Source: Triplophysa rosa (lineage: Eukaryota; Chordata; Actinopteri; Cypriniformes; Nemacheilidae). Taken from it: a stretch of DNA of 64,000 nucleotides. Positions 58,722 through 64,000 of this stretch are shown piece after piece (the stretch's first letter is position 1; each line of letters opens with the position of its first letter). The notes below the pieces were generated by a model. It worked only from the letters and a program-made list of their open reading frames with translations, was not told the origin of the DNA and ran no database searches. The position numbers were made by a program, and so were the translations under genes. The stretch covers positions 9,426,218-9,490,217 of the forward strand of contig NC_079906.1 in NCBI RefSeq assembly GCF_024868665.1, written 5' to 3'.

Positions 58722-59429
58722 TATATACATTAACATAATCTCACAAGTACTGGATTTGCATATCTATCATACAGTCAAAACGTGCATTTATCTAAACATT
58801 TAGCGGATGTAAAAACCAGCGGATGTAAAGTGATGAAATAACTTTTGTTGTTCCTGCTTTAATTCTGAATGCAATTTAAAGGAAGGTGATCTACACCTGA
58901 GGCAGAAAATTAATCTCTCTCTCTCTCCCTCTCTCGTCAGTCTTGCTGACAGCTGTAGTCTCAGTATGTCTCTGCCCCCATCTGTTCTTGTCTCTACCTA
59001 TCACTATCTTCCTCTTCTTTTATTATCCCTCTCCTGCTTTTCTTTTTTTGGTTCTTTAAGTATGTGTTGCTTCAGTAATGGCTGAGAGCATCATTACATC
59101 TAGCAGGTCTTTTATAATGATCTCTCACTCGTGCATCAGCTTCTATCTCCTCCTCGTTCCTCTTTGCGACTGTAAACACTTAGTGACTTGACGTGACTTC
59201 AAACCTGCTCTCTCCGGAGACTTGTTACATCACGCAAGCTGTTATTTCCAGCCAAATCGCTCTATGTGGTCACATTTATTAGATGCATTGTGGGTATGCA
59301 GCTTTTTTATTTTGAAGCGCAACCGTTTTGTTTAGGGTCAGCTTGTTTTTTTTTAAATGAAGAAAATGTTGGAAAGTTGTTAAAATATATGTCTCTAAGT
59401 TAAAAATATCTTTCTCTTTGTTTTTTCAG

Positions 59430-59616
59430 CATGGAGCCCGGCTGGCAGAGAGTTGTTCAAGTGGATCTAGAGGTGGATGGGCTTGGCAGCATGGTGGCCA
59501 GTAGATCTATTTCTTGGGCAGTGGAGTACCCGGGCATCAGGGCCGGTGCTGAAGAAACCGAGACGCGTATCCACCTGGCACAGAAAGACCTGGTCGGCAT
59601 TGTGCCGTTGGCCATG
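59430..59616 (+). CDS. tmem132: TMEM132-family internal exon (exon B)
   Basis: A 187-bp exon: acceptor CTCTTTGTTTTTTCAG ending at 59429, donor ATG|GTAAGAG at 59617. One base completes the Ser codon from exon A, then come 62 whole codons ending in phase 0. The peptide begins MEPGWQRVVQVDLEVDG, has SISWAVEYPG and ends QKDLVGIVPLAM. The series V-x-D-L-E-V, W-x-V-E-Y-P-G and D-L-V-G-I-V-P-L-A-M is the hallmark of the TMEM132 extracellular region, where the next residues are normally an E-I-L-N-T-A-I-L block from the following exon (outside this window). ATG 59431 is an internal Met, not the protein start. The paralogue is not resolved. Confidence 0.9.
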
Positions 59617-61064
59617 GTAAGAGAAACTGCCTGTCATTTGTCTCTCAGCTGGTGGGTCTCTTCAGGGGCTGCTGGGACAGAAAGATAAAATACAAAGGAA
59701 GTCATGCCCTTTAGGGGATGTTAACACAACGTAAAAAAAACCAGGGGCTTGCTGTAACAGTGTTTTTTATTTTACTGTAGAATGAATTCATGGTTTAAAA
59801 GCTTTTAAACAAACAAAAAAACGGTCCAATGAAAGAGATTAAGATTAGTGCATTACTCACTGGAACACATCTGTGCTCACGATTGATGGATCTGCTCCAA
59901 GCTTACAGAAAAGATGTACAGACATTATTTCCAAATAGGAGGTGGGACAAACCCGAGTTCCAAGTTGTTGTCTGGAAAACAGCATTAATCAACTAATTGA
60001 ATTTTTCTCAATCATATATAATACATAGGTACTCCAAATTTAAATAATAATAACTTCAACAGGAAACACCTGAAAGATTTTCTAAAGAAGACAGGTGCAT
60101 GGCATACTGTAGTGTACTCATGTGGGAAGTAAACAAAAAAGGGAAAAGGATGCACATCCAAATTGTCAGAAGCACGATCAAAAAATGTAAAAGAGTGAAG
60201 GTAAACAAGGGACATCCACACATTATCTCTTCCCTTTGTTTATAAAAGATACAGTTGCAACGTTACGATCAGTACAGATATTTGTCTTTGCCTAATACCA
60301 TTCCTTTTTTATCTTTTTAAAATAAGTGAATAGATAAACAGTGTGCAGATTTCCCTGTATACATGTGGGAAGAAAGACATTAAATTAATTCACACATTGA
60401 TAACAGAGAACCAGAACAGCAGATATGAATTTAATTTGCAGACTAGTCAGATAATTGATTAAGCACAGAAGGTCATTTGGGCAATATTGCAAGAGTTGTT
60501 GTAATCTTCATATTTTTTAGATTGTCTAATCCATTGAATCCAAACCGGGGGAAGCAGTAATTATCAGTCCAAAAAATATTAGAGCTATATTTCATAACTG
60601 ATATTAAATAACTAATCGTGTTTCATTTCATAGTTTGTCAGTGCAATATTTTTTTTTCAATGCTTGCAAGATTCATACATCAAATTAAAATTGGACTAAA
60701 AGTTAGTTCACCAAATAAATTAATAGTATCTAAAGTTTGCAAGTGTGAGATAGCAGTCAATCTCAAGGCATCTTCTTAATTCACATCTATTTTATGTTCT
60801 CATTTAATACATGCATTACTTATACAAGTATTTTTTATGATTTAATTTCTATTTTGTCTTTATCTTTGTTAATAATAAATTGGCTTGAAATAGACTTTTT
60901 ATTATTACTATTGAAGTAAATTTACATTATTGCAATTGGTTGCTCGATGCTGGATGATGATTATCGTACGATGGGAAAAATGTACTGCTCTCCCACTGGA
61001 CTGCAGCAAGCATTCTTATTAAAATGTGGACACAATTATTAAATGATATATTGCACAGCATTTA
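59617..61064. other. next TMEM132 intron, nothing recognised
   Basis: AT-rich intron. No exon, repeat family or RNA gene that I can support. Confidence 0.5.
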
Positions 61065-61689
61065 TATCACGGTATGCCACGACCGGGGGTGTGGCCGCGA
61101 GGTGGAAGAACCCAAATGCAGGCAGCAGCAAAGGGGTTAATAAATGATTTATTTAACAAATAAAACAAAAACCCTCGATGGGGGAAAACTGAACTAAGAA
61201 TATATATATATATAAACAAACAAAAGACTTCCCATGAGGGGGCAAAACAAAAAGACAGGAACCACAAATACACCAACTCTAAACAATGACACAACGTCTT
61301 ACCAACAAAACAAGCAAGGGAACACAGGCAGGGCAAGGACTCAAGAACACGAAGATTACTACAAGGACTACGAACACGGTATAAGAGCATGTACGCAAAC
61401 ACATACACAGTACAAACGTAATACACGAGCAACAAGACAATGAAACAAGAGGGCATTTTAAAGGAGAGACAAATGAGGGATAATTACACAGGGCAGGTGG
61501 GAAACATTAGACACGGCAAGGAAGCAATAAATGAAACGAGAGGGGCGAGGCCAATGACAAGACACGAGAAAACACATGAGATGTCAAAAACATAAACATC
61601 TCATGGCTTTCTCACATAGAACCTAAGGGCTCCGTCCCGATCCTGCCACACGACTCGAAAAACAGAACCAGGAAGGCAGGACTGTGACA
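61065..61689 (-). mobile_element. solo LTR, gypsy-like, minus strand, 625 bp
   Basis: Read on the minus strand it begins TGTCACAGTCCTGCCTTCC and ends ATACCGTGATA, close to the inverse of its start. The AATAAA-like TTAAATAAATC and GCATTTGGGTTCTTCC near the end match the R/U5 style of the other gypsy LTRs. ATTTA flanks both sides (61060-61064, 61690-61694), a 5-bp target duplication. A different family from the 54396 LTR. Confidence 0.85.
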
Positions 61690-61746
61690 ATTTATGTATG
61701 TCTCTTTTTCAAAGCATTAAAATATTTTAGACTTTTTAAGACTTAA

Positions 61747-63019
61747 AGCAACAACGAGCCGTTTTTCGACCTTAAAATAATCTCTCTAAAATTATTTTAG
61801 TGGTAGGACAATTCTTAACTGGATGAATTTTACTGCCGCTGCTACCTAAGGAGCCCGCTATCGGCTGAAATCACACTTGTAACTTTGGTTTGCGGGTAGG
61901 TTTCCAAGCCCCGCCCATCACCTGCTTTACGGCACAAGTCATGTTTTAATCATAGCCTGGTTGAAGTTAGCCAACATCTAACAATAAGACGAAATGATCT
62001 AGTTCAACGCAAGTCTCCAAACCATCACCATGGCAGAGCCAGCAAATAAAACAAAGAGGAAAAAAGAGAGAGTGATCGGACTCGAGCCCGAACACGAATC
62101 AATATCTGACAGACTTGCACTCGGTGAGGTGAGCTGCAAGAGGCAACAGGTTGTAAACCGGATGGAGACCTAACGTTAGCCTTCCTGCTACTGGATTTGA
62201 AAGTCTTATATGTACATTTTTTTCTTCCTGTCCTGTACTTTTGAGCGTATTAGTAATTAGGCTGTGCTCAGGTTGTTTATTAGCGCACTAAGGTTACTGG
62301 TTCACAATTTATAACCGTAAGGTAGACTAGAGATAATGTAATGTTGCCGGGTCTCAATAGCTTACGTAGCAGGATCGTGCCTCGTCATGAATTTAGTGTT
62401 ATGCTTGTAAACGATGACTACCAAACCACAATAAATATTTTATGGTCAAAAGTTGCTGATTCCTCAATTCATGCACGTAGACTATTGTTATCGGTATATA
62501 TAGTTACTATGCTAGGCACTATTCCCATAGCGAGTTGAGTGTAAGTTATTGATTGCACCTATTACACAAAGCACAACGCCTGGTCGTGAGTGTGTTTCCG
62601 AAAATATAACTACAGAAAATTATTTGCATTGGTTACTAAACACATTCAGGTCCATGCTTTGTGTTTTGGGTGACTGCAAATGTGTTATGTAGCTAACGCT
62701 AGCAAGTTAGCTGCTATGGCGCTAGCACGCTATGCGCTAACGGCTAACAACCAGCTGCTACCTCAGAATCTAGTTTGAGCTATTAGTATAGCCCAGTAGT
62801 ATACCCCGTGGGAGCCAAAATAGTGCTTTAATACATGCACAGTTTATGAAGTGAGTCGTGACATGATGTAACAGCGGTTTCTGCTTAGACAACAAATTCA
62901 CGTTTATTGCGCTGCCCACGTGGAAGCTTATACAGTGACAGTATTAAGACATTGATAACAGACAATTGCGCTTATCAACCACATGGAGGAACCATTCACT
63001 AAAACGGCTCGTTGTTGCT
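61747..63019. mobile_element. TTAA element, 1273 bp, 18-bp perfect terminal repeats
   Basis: The tips AGCAACAACGAGCCGTTT / AAACGGCTCGTTGTTGCT are exact inverses. TTAA flanks both sides (61743-61746, 63020-63023), which suits piggyBac or Kolobok. No transposase, but it carries a short ORF with splice-donor sequence at 62030. GCTAGC-rich stretch at 62695-62735. Confidence 0.92.
62030..62173 (+). CDS. first-exon-like small ORF inside the TTAA element
   Basis: ATCACCATGG is an excellent translation-start context. The frame has 47 codons: MAEPANKTKRKKERVIGLEP, then an acidic/polar part to about residue 33 (LALGE), where GAG|GTGAGC at 62129 is a consensus 5' splice donor (a second GTGAGG lies 5 bases upstream). 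The Lys/Arg cluster could be a nuclear localisation signal. I do not recognise the protein. It looks like the first coding exon of a gene, either the element's lost transposase or a captured host gene. No downstream exon is seen in the element, so it may be a relic. Confidence 0.4.
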   Translation: MAEPANKTKRKKERVIGLEPEHESISDRLALGEVSCKRQQVVNRMET

Positions 63020-63050
63020 TTAAGAAACTGTGGTATGGTACATACTTTAA

Positions 63051-63578
63051 AGGGGTCATATGACACAGCTGAAACGAATATTATCGTTGTTTTAGATGTA
63101 ATGCAATGTGTATACATGATTTAAGCTTCAAAAACGCTGTATTTTCCACATACCGTGCATGTTTGTATCTCCTCTTTGCCCCGCCTCTCTGAAGCGTGCA
63201 GATTTTTTACAAAGCTCATTGACCTGAAAAGCGAGGTGTGCTATGATTGGCCAGTTAACCAGTGTGTAGTGATTGGTCGAATACTGCAAGCGTGTGACGG
63301 AAATGTAATGCCTCTCACCATATTTGGAACATCAGGTTCCAAAGCAATTGTACTGACAGGTACGCCCACCTTACTTGCGTATACATCTGGGCGGTCTTAG
63401 TCCAATCATACCACGAACTGACGTAGATTTGTGGGGGTGTGGTTACACGAGGCGTTTCAGGCAGGTCTGAGTGAGCATTCGTTTTTAGATAGAATGCATC
63501 TTTTGTCTAATACATGCATGGGCAACTTATAACACAACAAAGACACATAAAAACACGTATTCGCGCCATATGACCCCT
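63051..63578. mobile_element. TTAA MITE, 528 bp (AGGGGTCATATGAC type)
   Basis: The tips AGGGGTCATATGACAC and (read inward) AGGGGTCATATGGCGC. TTAA on both sides (63047-63050, 63579-63582). The interior is CpG-containing (TTTGCCCCGCCTCTCTG, ACGCCCACC). The 81-codon frame inside has no domain. It lies only 27 bp from the TTAA of the neighbouring element. Confidence 0.92.
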
Positions 63579-64000
63579 TTAAATAGATGTACATGGTTTA
63601 AATACTTGGTTTAAATAATCTAAAACGTTTAATTAAATATGTTTACAGTATTTTTTTCCACTGAAAATCATGTGGTGAAACACACAGTATGTGTAATAAC
63701 ACTCAAAATAAACCACCAAAACAATTGATTACTAACAAAGTCAGCACGTATCTTTGTACTTTAGTGAAAGACAGACTGATATCTAAAACTTGTCCAGCGC
63801 TGTTTGTCAATATTATACTATAAAAACATCTCTCAGTATTGTCATGAGAGCAAAAATACAGTATATATCCTCAGTTCATAATATGCAAAAGTAAATTGCT
63901 AGTAAATTTACTTAATTGACCTGAAACAAGCAGACATGTTTTATACGTAGTCCTGCCTACTTCATGATGTTTGCATATTTAATGAAGCATCAGTAAAAGA
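63579..64000. other. intronic, nothing recognised
   Basis: AT-rich sequence to the end of the window. No feature supported. Confidence 0.5.

Larger units (their letters stand above)
14537..59429 (+). other. TMEM132 intron, 44,893 bp
   Basis: Bounded by donor GTCAGT (14537) and acceptor TTTGTTTTTTCAG (ending 59429), with compatible phase. In the family's proteins the peptides of the two exons are neighbours, so no missing exon is required. Much of the intron is mobile DNA: one gypsy element, one full RTE LINE, three or more hATs, at least one solo LTR and many MITEs. I found no convincing extra exon or nested host gene. Confidence 0.75.

Noticed and set aside
1..64000. CRISPR array, operon or prophage
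   Set aside because: The window is eukaryotic; the regular repeats are microsatellites and MITEs, and there are no compact gene arrays.

Overview
This is animal nuclear DNA, almost certainly from a teleost fish and most likely a cyprinid-like one. It is AT-rich and intron-dominated, and packed with fish-type repeats: an L2 LINE with its TAAATG-rich tail, an RTE LINE, a Tf1/sushi-like Ty3/gypsy element, Tol2-like and other hAT elements, a Tc1 relic, tRNA-derived SINEs and many TTAA-flanked fold-back MITEs. The species cannot be named from the sequence alone. There are no prokaryotic genes, CRISPR arrays, rRNA genes or intact tRNA genes.

Host gene: I can support only two host coding exons, both on the + strand, at 14393-14536 and 59430-59616. 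Their splice phases fit (2 nt + 1 nt), and together they encode a continuous piece of a TMEM132-family extracellular region. The window therefore lies inside one large TMEM132-type gene. It holds part of the upstream intron (1-14392), one complete intron of 44,893 bp (14537-59429), and the start of the next intron (59617-64000). The rest is intronic sequence and the mobile elements that fill it.

Layout. 1-14392: a Tol2-like hAT (713-2188), a SINE, a TTAA element (5352-8372) with an 8-bp-TSD hAT inside it (5723-7372), a decayed L2 LINE (about 8646-11834), a second LINE 3' end, a TTAA MITE and a 483-bp Tc1 relic. 14537-36483: MITEs, a near-perfect 166-bp inverted repeat (18155-18566), a complete Ty3/gypsy provirus-like copy lacking most of gag to early RT (18832-23286), a MITE split by a hAT (30611-33183), and nested hATs at 34365-35450. 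36484-39668: a full-length RTE LINE with one uninterrupted antisense ORF, bounded by a perfect 20-bp target duplication. 39669-59429: MITEs, hairpins, a sushi-like solo LTR (54396-55193), a SINE and unassigned intron. 59617-64000: another solo LTR (61065-61689, minus strand) and two adjacent TTAA elements, one carrying a small first-exon-like ORF.

Most interesting: the gypsy element carries an 11-nt primer-binding site that is the exact reverse complement of an LTR segment lying 28 nt after the TATA box. This is the hallmark of self-primed (Tf1/sushi-type) reverse transcription. Several nested insertions can be proven within the window, because target duplications and even an unoccupied paralogous target site are present. 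All identifications come from reading the sequence by eye; no database search was run.
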